Assembly: GCF_022869805.1 (NCBI RefSeq)
Contig: NZ_CP094974.1
Span: 3,782,001 to 3,846,000 of the forward strand
DNA length: 64,000 nucleotides
DNA from: Halosolutus halophilus
Lineage (GTDB): Archaea > Halobacteriota > Halobacteria > Halobacteriales > Natrialbaceae
Direction of reading: 5' to 3'
The notes beneath the pieces were generated by a model, which had not been told where the DNA came from, ran no database searches, and saw only the letters and a list, made by a program, of their open reading frames with translations. Below are positions 8,127 to 16,612 of this stretch, piece after piece. Position numbers and translations under genes: made by a program. Every line of letters begins with the position of its first letter. Position 1 is the stretch's first letter.

Positions 8127-10549
8127 TGACGAAACTCGAAGAACTGGTACCGTCGTTCATCAGGCGACGGTATCTCGTGAAATTCGTGGTCTCGATTCTG
8201 GCTGTCGTCCTCGTCATTGGTGCAGTCGGCGCCGTCAGCTACGCCGAAATCGACGGGACGGTCCGGACCGAGTCGAACGATCAGCTCGAATCGACCGCCG
8301 AGTTACAGGCGAACTCGATCGGCGAATGGGTCGGAACGATGCGCGTCCAGACGCGAACGGCGTCGACGTCGCCCGTCCTCCAGGACGGCGATCCACAGGA
8401 GGTCCAGGGCAGGATCATCGAAGAGCAAGCGCGAATGTCCGTCGACGTGCGGGCGATCCACTACGTCGATACGGAGACCGGCGAAGTGGTCACCAGTACC
8501 AACGCCGAACTCCGCGGCGAGTCGTTCGCCGATGTCGACGAACCGTGGACGGAGGCGGACCTCGCGGGCGAACTGGTGTTCGACGAGGCGGTCTGGAACT
8601 CCGAGCAGGCATTCGAGTCGGACTCCCTCGGCGATCAGGTGATGGCCTTCGCCAGCCCGGTTCCGGAACGCGACGATCGCGTCGTCGTCGTCATCGGCAC
8701 GCTCGAGTACCGCGTCGAGCAACTCCACCAGGAGGGCGCGGCAGGTTCGACGGCCATCATCGACGAGGACGGTGACGCGGTACTGCAGGCCGAGCAGGAG
8801 TCGATCGACGAGATATCGTTCGACGACGACGCCACGGAAGCCGCCCTCGGCGGACGAGTGACCCGGATCGAATCCAACGACTACGTCCAGGCGTACGTTC
8901 CGGTCGGTGCCACCCAGTGGGTCGCCGTCACGAGTGTCCCGACCGAACAGGCCTACGGCGTCGCGACCGACGTCGGCACCAACGTCATCGTGATGGTGCT
9001 CGTCAGTCTGCTCACGCTCGGTGTCGTGGGGGCCATCCTGGGGCGTCAGACCGTCGTCCCGCTGGCCGAGTTGCGCGATCGGACCGAAGAGATGGAGGCA
9101 GGAAATCTCGACGTCGACCTCGAGACGTCCCGGACCGACGAGATCGGCCGGTTGTACAACGGCTTCGACAACATGCGCACGTCGCTGCGCGAACAGATCG
9201 TGGAGGCCGAATCCGCTCGGGAGGACGCCGAACAGGCCCGCGCCGAGACCGAGTCGATCAACCGGCATCTCGAGTCGAAAGCAGACGAGTACCGCGACGT
9301 GATGGCACAGTGTGCCGCCGGCGATCTGACCCAGCGACTCGATCCCGAGAGCGAGAGCGAGGCGATGGCCGACATCGCCCGCTCGTTCAACTCGATGGTC
9401 GACGAACTCGAGGAGACGACCGCGAACGTCAAGACGTTCGCCACCGAGGTGGCGACGGCGAGCGAAGAGGTGACGACGAGCGCGGAAGAGGTCAGATCGG
9501 CCTCCGAGCAGGTGACCGAGTCGGTCCAGGAGATCTCCGACGGCGCGGATCGACAGAACCAGCATCTGCAGGCGGTCTCGAACGAAATGAGCGGGCTCTC
9601 GACGACGACCGAGCAGATCGCGGCGTCGTCGAACGAGGTCGCCGACCTCGCCGAGCAGACCGCCGAAACGGGCCGGTACGGACGCGAAGCGGCACAGGAA
9701 GCGATCGACGGGATGCACGAGATCGAATCGGAGTCGGCCGAAACCGTCGCCGCCATCGAGGCGCTCGAGGAGGAGATGGAGCAGATCGACGAACTGGTCG
9801 AGTTCATCTCTGACGTCGCACAGCAGACGAACATGCTCGCCCTGAACGCCAACATCGAGGCTTCACGCGGCAATGCCGGCGAAGACGGCGAGAACGGGTT
9901 CTCCGTCGTCGCGTCCCAGGTCAAAGAGCTCGCGAAGGACACGAAAGAGACCGCCGAGGACATCGAGCAGCGACTGGAGCGGATCAACGAGCGGACCGAC
10001 CACACGGCGGCGGAGGTCCAGAAGACCGCCGATCGCATCTCGACGCACGTCGACTCCGTCGAGAACGCTGCGGCAGCGCTCGACGAGATCGCGGACTACG
10101 CGAGCCAGACCAACGACGGCGTGCAGGGAATCTCCGCTGCGACCGAGGAACAGGCCGCCTCGACGCAGGAAGTCGTCTCGATGACGTCGGCTGCGGCCGA
10201 CATCTCGGAGACGACGGCACAGGAAGCCCAGCACGTGGCGGCGGCAGCGGAGGAGCAGACGTCGTCCCTCGCCGAAGTGTCGGATAGCGCGAACTCGCTC
10301 GCCGGACAGGCGGCCCGCCTGAGCGAGGCGCTCGACCGCTTCGAGACCGATCGAGAGTCCCGGTCCTGGGCTTCGGAGACCGGCACCGAACTGGCCTTCG
10401 AGGACGGTGCCGACGGATCGGTCGACGAGGACGACGACACGGCCGAAGCCGACGACGCGGACTCCGCCACGACGGAGTCCGAATCCGGCGCGTCAGAGCC
10501 CGAACGAACCGACGACCCGTTCTCGTTCGATCAGGTCGACGAGTCGTAG
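8126..10549 (+). CDS. Methyl-accepting chemotaxis transducer
   Basis: 807 residues from the ATG at 8126, which shares one base with the upstream stop (TGATG); a GTG at 8123 is an alternative. One membrane segment lies at ~18-40 and a second at ~285-305, flanking a ~240-residue extracellular sensor. A HAMP domain follows (~306-360), then a second HAMP-like segment (~395-440), then the long coiled-coil signalling domain whose hairpin tip is near residues 560-582 (DVAQQTNMLALNANIEA). The tail is acidic. It should signal through CheW/CheA to the archaellum motor, with the coupled lipoprotein as ligand carrier. Confidence 0.93.
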   Translation: MTKLEELVPSFIRRRYLVKFVVSILAVVLVIGAVGAVSYAEIDGTVRTESNDQLESTAELQANSIGEWVGTMRVQTRTASTSPVLQDGDPQEVQGRIIEEQARMSVDVRAIHYVDTETGEVVTSTNAELRGESFADVDEPWTEADLAGELVFDEAVWNSEQAFESDSLGDQVMAFASPVPERDDRVVVVIGTLEYRVEQLHQEGAAGSTAIIDEDGDAVLQAEQESIDEISFDDDATEAALGGRVTRIESNDYVQAYVPVGATQWVAVTSVPTEQAYGVATDVGTNVIVMVLVSLLTLGVVGAILGRQTVVPLAELRDRTEEMEAGNLDVDLETSRTDEIGRLYNGFDNMRTSLREQIVEAESAREDAEQARAETESINRHLESKADEYRDVMAQCAAGDLTQRLDPESESEAMADIARSFNSMVDELEETTANVKTFATEVATASEEVTTSAEEVRSASEQVTESVQEISDGADRQNQHLQAVSNEMSGLSTTTEQIAASSNEVADLAEQTAETGRYGREAAQEAIDGMHEIESESAETVAAIEALEEEMEQIDELVEFISDVAQQTNMLALNANIEASRGNAGEDGENGFSVVASQVKELAKDTKETAEDIEQRLERINERTDHTAAEVQKTADRISTHVDSVENAAAALDEIADYASQTNDGVQGISAATEEQAASTQEVVSMTSAAADISETTAQEAQHVAAAAEEQTSSLAEVSDSANSLAGQAARLSEALDRFETDRESRSWASETGTELAFEDGADGSVDEDDDTAEADDADSATTESESGASEPERTDDPFSFDQVDES

Positions 10550-10598
10550 GTTCGGCGGAACCGTCACGTACTTTGTAACCCCGTCCTAAGCGCTGCCA

Positions 10599-11441
10599 AT
10601 GGAACTTCTGGAGCGCCGTCGGGCGCTGATCGAGGAGCGCCTCGTCGACGTCGTCGAGGGAGTCGATCCCGAGACGCTCAGCGAAGAAGTTCGGCACGTC
10701 ACGCTCTCCGGAGGGAAGCGCGTTCGACCGATGGTCACCATCCTCGCCTGCGAGACCGTCGGCGGGTCGGCCGAAGACGCCGTCGATTTCGGCGTCGGGA
10801 TCGAACTCGTCCACAACGCCTCGCTGGTCGTCGACGACATCATCGATCGCTCCGAGTTACGGCGCGGGACGACCAGTGCGTGGACCGAGTTCGGTCACGG
10901 GCCGGCGATCATCGCCAGCGACGGGCTCCTGGGAGAGGCGTTCGCGCTGTTCTCCGCGGACCCGAACGCCACGCAGGTCGTCGCCGAGGCGATGGTGGAA
11001 CTCGGGATCGGCGAGGCGACCGAGCTGTCGGCCAAGCCGACGAACGAAGGGGAGTACATGACCCTCGCGAGGCGAAAAACCGGCGCGCTGTTCCGGGCGG
11101 CGGCCGAACTCGGCGCGATCGCCGCCGGCTCGGATCCCTTCACCGTCGAGGCGCTCGGCGAGTACGCCGAACGCGTCGGGGTCGCCTTCCAGATCAGGGA
11201 CGACGTGCTCGACGCGGTCGCCGACGCGGACGACCTCGGCAAGCCGACCGGCCACGACGCCGCCCTCGAGCGGCCCTCGGTCGTCCAGGTGACCGACCTC
11301 ACCCCCGAGGAGGCGAACGAACGGGCACAGACGGAAGCCGATCGGGCCATCGACGCGCTCGATCGGGTCGACGTCGTCGACCGAGAGGCTCGCGGCTACT
11401 TGCAGGAACTGGCGGAGTTCGTGGTCGAGCGGGAGCGCTGA
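10599..11441 (+). CDS. Polyprenyl diphosphate synthase (geranylgeranyl/farnesyl type)
   Basis: 280 residues with both Asp-rich motifs of trans-prenyltransferases: LVVDDIID near residue 85 and FQIRDDVLD near 200, plus the GGKRVRP substrate motif near 40. It condenses isopentenyl diphosphate onto allylic diphosphates for archaeal lipid or quinone side chains. At 280 residues it is shorter than the ~340-350 usual for haloarchaeal IdsA, so product length is uncertain. It starts 49 bp after the transducer and is convergent with the DUF373 gene. Confidence 0.88.
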   Translation: MELLERRRALIEERLVDVVEGVDPETLSEEVRHVTLSGGKRVRPMVTILACETVGGSAEDAVDFGVGIELVHNASLVVDDIIDRSELRRGTTSAWTEFGHGPAIIASDGLLGEAFALFSADPNATQVVAEAMVELGIGEATELSAKPTNEGEYMTLARRKTGALFRAAAELGAIAAGSDPFTVEALGEYAERVGVAFQIRDDVLDAVADADDLGKPTGHDAALERPSVVQVTDLTPEEANERAQTEADRAIDALDRVDVVDREARGYLQELAEFVVERER

Positions 11442-11450
11442 CGGCGGCGC

Positions 11451-12557
11451 TCACCGCGACGCGCTGTCGGGCTGTCGACCGCCCTCGGAGAATCTAGATT
11501 CGGCGACGGCGAAGGTGAGCGTGCTCACGATCCCGAGCAGCGTGCCGGCCGTGAGCGCCGCCGCGAGGTACGCGATCCCGACCTCGTCCAGGAAGAACGC
11601 ACTCACCGCGTGGAGGACGATCGCCATCGCGAGGACGTAAAACGGGGCGTTGAGGTATCGCCACTCGAGGGTCCCTGCGATGTACTCGTCGGTGATCTGG
11701 CCGAGGCTCGTGGTGATCCCGGCGGCGGCGAACCACTGGATCGAACCGAACACGAGCGCCGCGAGCTGGACGAAGACGCCGACTTCGCCTACCGTCGACG
11801 CCTGTTTCGCCTCGAGGGCGTCCAGCCCGCTGACGCCGCCGATGACCAGCAAGGCGGCCGCGACGACGTACGCGAGCAGCGTGGTCCGGCCGGCATAGAG
11901 CGATCGGCGGGCCCGTTCGACGGTCGCGTCGAGCCGGTCGCCCAGCCCGAGCCCCCGCGAGATGAGATAGAGACCGAGCAGGGCAGAGGTCGTCCCGAGA
12001 AAGAACCCCGGCATGTCCAGCAGGGTGCCGATCAGCGCGAGGGGGTAGATAAGCAGGAGGATTCCCAGCGGGATCAACACCGTCCCTCGCGTCTCCGGGT
12101 CGTCCAGCACCTGTTTGAACGTGTAGTACATCGACTCCAGGTTCTGGGCCTGCCTGACGACGACCCGGCGAACGCCGTCGATCGGGACCCGCGATCGGAT
12201 GATCGGGATGACGGATTCGTCCTGTGCGCCGTCGGTGACCACGAGCGCGGTGACGTCCTCGGCGGTCGAGAGGCTCGCGAGGACGGTGTCGACCTCCTCG
12301 CCAACCTCGCGGTTGGCCTGGACGTCACCGTCGTCGTTGCCGGTGACGACCGCGACGGCGACGCTCTCGTCGCGCTCGTCGAGGTCGTCGTAGATGTGCA
12401 ACCCCTGGAAGATCACGTTGGCATCGGAGTCCTCGGGGTCCGCGGTCGCGAGCGCGACGGCTGCGTCCTCGACGGCGTCGCGACCGATGACGGGCGTCGA
12501 GAAACCGGTCTTTCGACCGAGGTCGTCGTCGAGGTCGACACACAGGACCAGCAGCAT
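11451..12557 (-). CDS. DUF373 family membrane protein
   Basis: 368 residues from the ATG at 12557, where the family begins (MLLVLCVDLDDDLG); the frame extends 33 codons further upstream but those residues do not look like the family. The N-terminal ~170 residues are soluble, with NVIFQGLHIYDDL and VALVVTDGAQDE-like strands. The remainder holds about five to six membrane segments starting at ~195 (VLIPLGILLLIYPLALIG). Function is unknown; DUF373 proteins are widespread in archaea. It follows a possible 52-residue gene on the same strand and converges with the prenyl synthase. Confidence 0.88.
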   Translation of the reverse strand: MLLVLCVDLDDDLGRKTGFSTPVIGRDAVEDAAVALATADPEDSDANVIFQGLHIYDDLDERDESVAVAVVTGNDDGDVQANREVGEEVDTVLASLSTAEDVTALVVTDGAQDESVIPIIRSRVPIDGVRRVVVRQAQNLESMYYTFKQVLDDPETRGTVLIPLGILLLIYPLALIGTLLDMPGFFLGTTSALLGLYLISRGLGLGDRLDATVERARRSLYAGRTTLLAYVVAAALLVIGGVSGLDALEAKQASTVGEVGVFVQLAALVFGSIQWFAAAGITTSLGQITDEYIAGTLEWRYLNAPFYVLAMAIVLHAVSAFFLDEVGIAYLAAALTAGTLLGIVSTLTFAVAESRFSEGGRQPDSASR

Positions 12558-12652
12558 CGGTTCGTCGTTACACGCCGCAGTATTTCCCTCTTCTGGGAGG
12601 ACAGATCGATCGGGATCGGTGCGAACGGTGCGAGGGACGCGACCCGCGATCG

Positions 12653-12811
12653 TCACGCGTCGGGCGATTCGACCCGCGTTTCGGTCCTCGCGGCCCTGAC
12701 GCCGTCGATCTCGAACCGCGCACCGCCGTCGCCCGTACGCGCCGTGATCGAGCCCGAGCTACCCGTGAAGTTACGTCGCCGGTCGAGAGAGACGATCGGT
12801 GCGTTTCGCAC
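12653..12811 (-). CDS. Possible 52-residue small protein
   Basis: A GTG at 12811 opens 52 codons to a TGA at 12653. The frame has strong haloarchaeal codon character and a protein-like pattern: RRRNFTGSSGSITARTGDGG, then ARFEIDGVRAARTETRVES. It lies 95 bp upstream of the DUF373 gene on the same strand and divergent from the radical SAM gene. No family is recognised; it could be a tiny beta-barrel. Evidence is codon pattern only, and antisense frames in GC-rich DNA can mimic this. Confidence 0.4.
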   Translation of the reverse strand: MRNAPIVSLDRRRNFTGSSGSITARTGDGGARFEIDGVRAARTETRVESPDA

Positions 12812-12845
12812 GGCTTTTGAGGCTCGGACCGGTAGCTAGCGTCGA

Positions 12846-13841
12846 ATGATCTCCAGGGGCTGTGAGCAGTGCGCGAAAGGCGGCAAGATGGTGCTGTTCG
12901 TCTACGGCTACTGCGACCAGCGCGACTGCTTTTACTGCCCGCTCGGCAAGAACCGGAAGAACGTCACCGACGTCTACGCCAACGAACGCCTCGTCGAGAC
13001 CGACGCGGACGTCCTCGAGGAGGCCCACCGGATGGACGCCCTCGGAACGTCCATCACCGGCGGCGAGCCACAGGAGGCCCTCGATCGGACCTGCCACTAC
13101 CTCGAACTGCTGAAAGACGAGTTCGGCGAGGACCACCACACGCACCTCTACACCGGAATCACCGGCGGTCGCGAGAACATGCGCCGCCTCTCCGATGCCG
13201 GCCTCGACGAGATTCGGTTCCACCCGCCGTACGAACAGTGGGGTGACCTCCACGGCACCGAGTGGGAGGACATCCTCTACGTCGCTCGTGACGAAGGGCT
13301 CACCCCCGCGTTCGAGATTCCCGGCATTCGGGCCGAAGAGGAGTTCCTCGAGTTCTTGGACGAAGGGGCCGCGGACTTTTGTAACGTCAACGAGTTCGAG
13401 ATGAGCGACGGCAACTACCGCCGGATGCAGGAACAGGGGTTCGAACTCAAGGAGGACCACATGAGTGCGGTGGACGGCGATCGAGAGGAAATCCTCGACG
13501 TGATGGGAGACCACGAGAAGGTCTACTTCTGTACGTCGGTGTTCAAAGACGCCGCCCAGCACCGTCGCCGCCTGAAGCGGATGGCCAGGAACATCCGCCG
13601 CGAGTTCGACGATATCACGGACGACGGCACGCTCGTCTACGGGAAGACGACGGCCGCGCCGGAACGGTTCGAGGAACTCGGCGTTCCCGAGGAGTTCTAC
13701 ACCGTCAAAACGAACCACGTCGAGGTCGCGTGGTGGCTGCTCGAGGAGATGATCGACGAAGGCGATCTCGACGAGGGAGAGATCGTCGAACAGTACCCGA
13801 CGTACGACGGGCAGGTCGTCGAGCGGACGCCGTTAGCGTAG
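12846..13841 (+). CDS. Radical SAM protein with CX4CX2C cluster motif
   Basis: 331 residues. An N-terminal CEQC pair (residues 6-9) precedes the cluster motif, where Cys23, Cys28 and Cys31 read C-DQRD-C-FY-C, that is CX4CX2C instead of the standard CX3CX2C. The SAM-contacting GGEPQ motif follows near residue 73, and a TIM-barrel pattern (HLYTGITGG, DEIRFHPP, PAFEIPG) continues to the C-terminus. The substrate is unknown. The family appears conserved in haloarchaea, judged by recognition rather than a search. The last codons and the stop are duplicated in tandem just downstream. Confidence 0.82.
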   Translation: MISRGCEQCAKGGKMVLFVYGYCDQRDCFYCPLGKNRKNVTDVYANERLVETDADVLEEAHRMDALGTSITGGEPQEALDRTCHYLELLKDEFGEDHHTHLYTGITGGRENMRRLSDAGLDEIRFHPPYEQWGDLHGTEWEDILYVARDEGLTPAFEIPGIRAEEEFLEFLDEGAADFCNVNEFEMSDGNYRRMQEQGFELKEDHMSAVDGDREEILDVMGDHEKVYFCTSVFKDAAQHRRRLKRMARNIRREFDDITDDGTLVYGKTTAAPERFEELGVPEEFYTVKTNHVEVAWWLLEEMIDEGDLDEGEIVEQYPTYDGQVVERTPLA

Positions 13842-13900
13842 TGGTCGTCGAGCGGACGCCGTTAGCGTAGTAGTCGTCGAGCGGACGCCGCTCGCGCAGG
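13814..13900 (+). repeat. 29-bp tandem repeat, three copies, duplicating the end of the radical SAM gene
   Basis: Units start at 13814, 13843 and 13872. Unit 1 encodes the last residues (VVERTPLA) and stop. Unit 2 is nearly identical, including the TTAGCGTAG end. Unit 3 keeps GTCGTCGAGCGGACGCCG but has C substitutions where units 1-2 carry TTAGCGTAG. Confidence 0.9.
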
Positions 13901-14207
13901 TATTGTCCCGCGACCGGTGAAGAGGCGGTGAGCGTCGAAGACCCGATCGACTGCGCGCCGTTTTCGCGAATGAAACGATCGACGACCAGCGAGAGCGGCG
14001 CTCTCGCGGGGAGCGCGTTTCGAGGACGATGCGAACCGACGTGAACAGACGCGCATCGCTTTGGGCACTCCATAGGGATCCTTTCGTTGCGTTCAACGAC
14101 GGGAAAACGGGCGAGTCACAGGTCTCACGGCCCGTCTGGTGTCGACTCGGTAGCCACCGCTTATCGAGAGTGTAATAATGAGGAGCGTCCCGGAACGGAC
14201 GTCTACG
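13901..14207. other. Gene-free region between the radical SAM gene and the lipoprotein gene
   Basis: About 300 bp. It holds a perfect stem-loop, GCGAGAGC (13989-13996) with GCTCTCGC (14000-14007) and a 3-nt loop, a possible terminator element. A wider CGATGCG/CGCATCG inverted repeat lies near 14030-14060. No convincing gene was seen on either strand. Confidence 0.5.
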
Positions 14208-15005
14208 ATGCAATTTCGAACCGTCGCCACCGTCGCAGTGGCACTGGCCGTGCTCCTCTCGGGGTGCGGTGCTCTCGGGGGAGCGTTCGCGGACGAACCG
14301 ACGAACGAGACCGAGACCGAATCGAGCGAGATCGAGGACCGGGAAGATGGTGCACCCGACGACGGCGACGACGAAAACGATAACGACGCTGACGGGGCCG
14401 ATGACGGGACGGAATCGGACGAAGACGACACCGCTGACGCGGAGTGGCACCCGCCGGCGGAACCGAACCGACCGCTGGAAAACAAGCGCGAGGATCGGAT
14501 CGAGAGCGTCGAGTTCGTCGACAAGGAACCGGCAGCGAGCGGCGACGGCTACTCGAATTTCAACCTCGAAGTCGTCGCCAACACCAGTATGGAGAACGTC
14601 GATCCGCCGGAACACGGAGACGTGGTGGGTGAGCCGTACTTCTTCGTCAAGATCAACGAAGACACGCAGAAGATAGTCGAACGCACGAGTGAGGTCCGAA
14701 TGGAAGAAAACGGCACGTTCCACATCGACGTTCGACCGGCCGGGATCGAAGAATTCGGCGAAGGTTCGCTGACCGTCGAGGTCTTCCTGATGGACGAGGA
14801 CAAGGACTGGGACGACATCTACGACGCGGTGGGCACGGAGATCCACTTCAACCCGGAGACCGATGCCGAAACCGACACTGACGATTCGGACACCGGCGAT
14901 TCAACTGACGACACCGACGATGCAACTGGAGACGCGGACGACGCAGACGAGGATCCCGACGGCTCGGAGACAAACACCAGCGATTCGGAGACGGGCGATT
15001 CGTGA
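14208..15005 (+). CDS. Secreted acidic lipoprotein of unknown function
   Basis: 265 residues from the ATG at 14208 (MQFRTVATVAVAL, then lipobox LLSGC); an ATG ten codons upstream (14178) would lengthen the n-region. The mature N-terminus (~20-75) is an Asp/Glu/Asn linker. A folded core spans ~80-215 (YSNFNLEVVANTSMENVDP, GEPYFFVKINE, GTFHIDVRPAGIEEFGEGSL), which resembles a beta-sandwich. The last ~55 residues are a low-complexity Asp/Thr/Ser tail. No family was recognised. It is anchored outside the cell membrane. Confidence 0.7.
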   Translation: MQFRTVATVAVALAVLLSGCGALGGAFADEPTNETETESSEIEDREDGAPDDGDDENDNDADGADDGTESDEDDTADAEWHPPAEPNRPLENKREDRIESVEFVDKEPAASGDGYSNFNLEVVANTSMENVDPPEHGDVVGEPYFFVKINEDTQKIVERTSEVRMEENGTFHIDVRPAGIEEFGEGSLTVEVFLMDEDKDWDDIYDAVGTEIHFNPETDAETDTDDSDTGDSTDDTDDATGDADDADEDPDGSETNTSDSETGDS

Positions 15006-15052
15006 GCGAGAGCAGCGTGGATTGCCGATCGCGAACCGGCGATCCGTGACGA

Positions 15053-16399
15053 TCAGTTGACCTCGGTTGGATCGACGTCCGGCAGCGTGATCAGATTCTC
15101 GCGGCCGATCCGAAGTTTCTCGATCTCGCCGTCGTCGTCCATCTGTGAGAGCAGTTGCGAGACCTTGGCGTTCGACCAGCCGGTTTCCTTGACGATCGAG
15201 GCCTGCTTCATTCGCCCACCGTTTCGCTTGAGCATTCGGTGGACGCGCTCCTCGTCGCTCAGGAGTTCGGGGTCGATCTCTTCGAACTCGAGTTCCGTTC
15301 CGGATGGAGCCGTCGTGTCGGGACCACCGGGGGCAGTTGCCGACTCGTGGGTCGACTGAAACGTTCCTCCGTCGGTGTCGGTGGTGGACAACGCGTCGGA
15401 ATCGCCCCGTCCGCTTCGAGCGAAGACCCGCGAGTAGATCCGACCGAGGTGGGCGACGATCGGAAGGCCGGCCAGGCGTTCGACGAAGTGATCGAGCGGC
15501 GGTGGAAGGTCGATACTCGGCGCTCGGCGTGCGAGGAAATAGCCGCCAGTTCCGACGACGACGAAGCCGAGGACGGCGGCGACCATCCACTTCGAAATCC
15601 CGAACACGAAACCGTTACCGGCGCTACGGACGAATACGATCTCGAGTTCGTCACCGGTGAACTGATGTGGTCCGTCCCACTTGAGCGTGGTCGGCGTCTC
15701 GAGAGCGTAGCCGGACGGCGATTCGATGACCAGTCGCTGCCCATCGGTCAACGACATCCAGACGCCCGTGTCGGTCTGGAAGGCGTCTCCGAAGTAAATC
15801 CGATCTTCGTCGACGGTCGCGAAGTTCGTCCAGGTGAACGAGTAAGAGATGACGCCGACCCGGACCTCCGAATCGCCGTCGGTCTGCTGGGCAGTCGACT
15901 CGATTCCCGCTTCCTCGGGGGAGACGATGCGCGGTTCGTCCCAACCGGCGTTCTCGAGACGCATCTCCCGGTTCGTCTCTGTCTGTGCGTCCTGCCGGAA
16001 CGTCTCGAATTGCTGCATATCGTACGTTGCGTCCCTTTTTCCGCTCGAAATCGCGTCGGCGTACTCGGCGAACGCCGCTTCCTCCTCCTCGGTAGTCAGG
16101 AGGAACCGACTCTGTATCGTCCACGTCGCGTCACCCGTACTGGTGACGTTGATCCGGAACACCTGCTTCGGATCGGCGGGAGCGAGCGAGGACTGGGCGG
16201 CCGCCAGACTCGGAGAACCGGTTACCGACTGTGAACGCGTCGTGACGGACGATTCCGGCACTGACCGATCACCGACCGACTCCGTCCCTGCATACTCGGA
16301 CGCAGCGGCAGTCGAAGCCGGCGTAGCGACCACCGCCCCAACGAAAGACATCGTGAGGAGGGCTGTGAGAGCGAGTGCAACGGCGGTGGATACCCGCAT
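15053..16399 (-). CDS. Membrane-anchored winged-helix protein with extracytoplasmic domain
   Basis: 448 residues from the ATG at 16399 (MRVSTAVALALTALL, a signal sequence); the frame continues 55 codons upstream without resemblance to a protein N-terminus. An extracytoplasmic beta-rich domain (~70-285; FRINVTSTGDATWTIQSRF, SYSFTWTNFA) is followed by one membrane segment (~300-325, WMVAAVLGFVVVGTGGYFL). The cytoplasmic part ends in a winged helix (~375-445): DEERVHRMLKRNGGRMKQ, then GWSNAKVSQLLSQM. It could sense envelope signals and act on DNA. It is divergent from a secreted protein gene with a shared AT-rich promoter region. Confidence 0.82.
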   Translation of the reverse strand: MRVSTAVALALTALLTMSFVGAVVATPASTAAASEYAGTESVGDRSVPESSVTTRSQSVTGSPSLAAAQSSLAPADPKQVFRINVTSTGDATWTIQSRFLLTTEEEEAAFAEYADAISSGKRDATYDMQQFETFRQDAQTETNREMRLENAGWDEPRIVSPEEAGIESTAQQTDGDSEVRVGVISYSFTWTNFATVDEDRIYFGDAFQTDTGVWMSLTDGQRLVIESPSGYALETPTTLKWDGPHQFTGDELEIVFVRSAGNGFVFGISKWMVAAVLGFVVVGTGGYFLARRAPSIDLPPPLDHFVERLAGLPIVAHLGRIYSRVFARSGRGDSDALSTTDTDGGTFQSTHESATAPGGPDTTAPSGTELEFEEIDPELLSDEERVHRMLKRNGGRMKQASIVKETGWSNAKVSQLLSQMDDDGEIEKLRIGRENLITLPDVDPTEVN

Positions 16400-16612
16400 G
16401 CGTACTAACAGCGTGGTCGCCCGGGGGAAAAAACACTTTCCATCGAAAAATGGAACGTTACCCCTGAACGCGTACGACCACCGACCGGAACGCGAGGGCT
16501 CGAAGAGCCTCGAATTGGGACGAAATGGGAGTAAAATGACCTTAAAATGCCGAGATATTTGCAATTCGTCGTTGCGACCGGTTTTTGTATCAGGAGTTCG
16601 TACGGTGGGTCG
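16400..16612. promoter_or_regulatory. Divergent promoter region of the winged-helix and secreted-protein genes
   Basis: 213 bp, richer in A/T than its surroundings, with GGGGGAAAAAACAC near 16424-16436 serving the minus gene and GTAAAATGACCTTAAAATG near 16532-16550 plus GTTTTTGTATC near 16580 serving the plus gene. The last box lies about 25-30 nt before the ATG at 16613. Confidence 0.45.

Noticed and set aside
13833-14846. Long minus-strand frame opposite the lipoprotein gene
   Set aside because: Arg/Val/Leu-rich mirror of an Asp/Glu/Thr-rich gene; no start region or family features, and the plus-strand lipoprotein explains the DNA.
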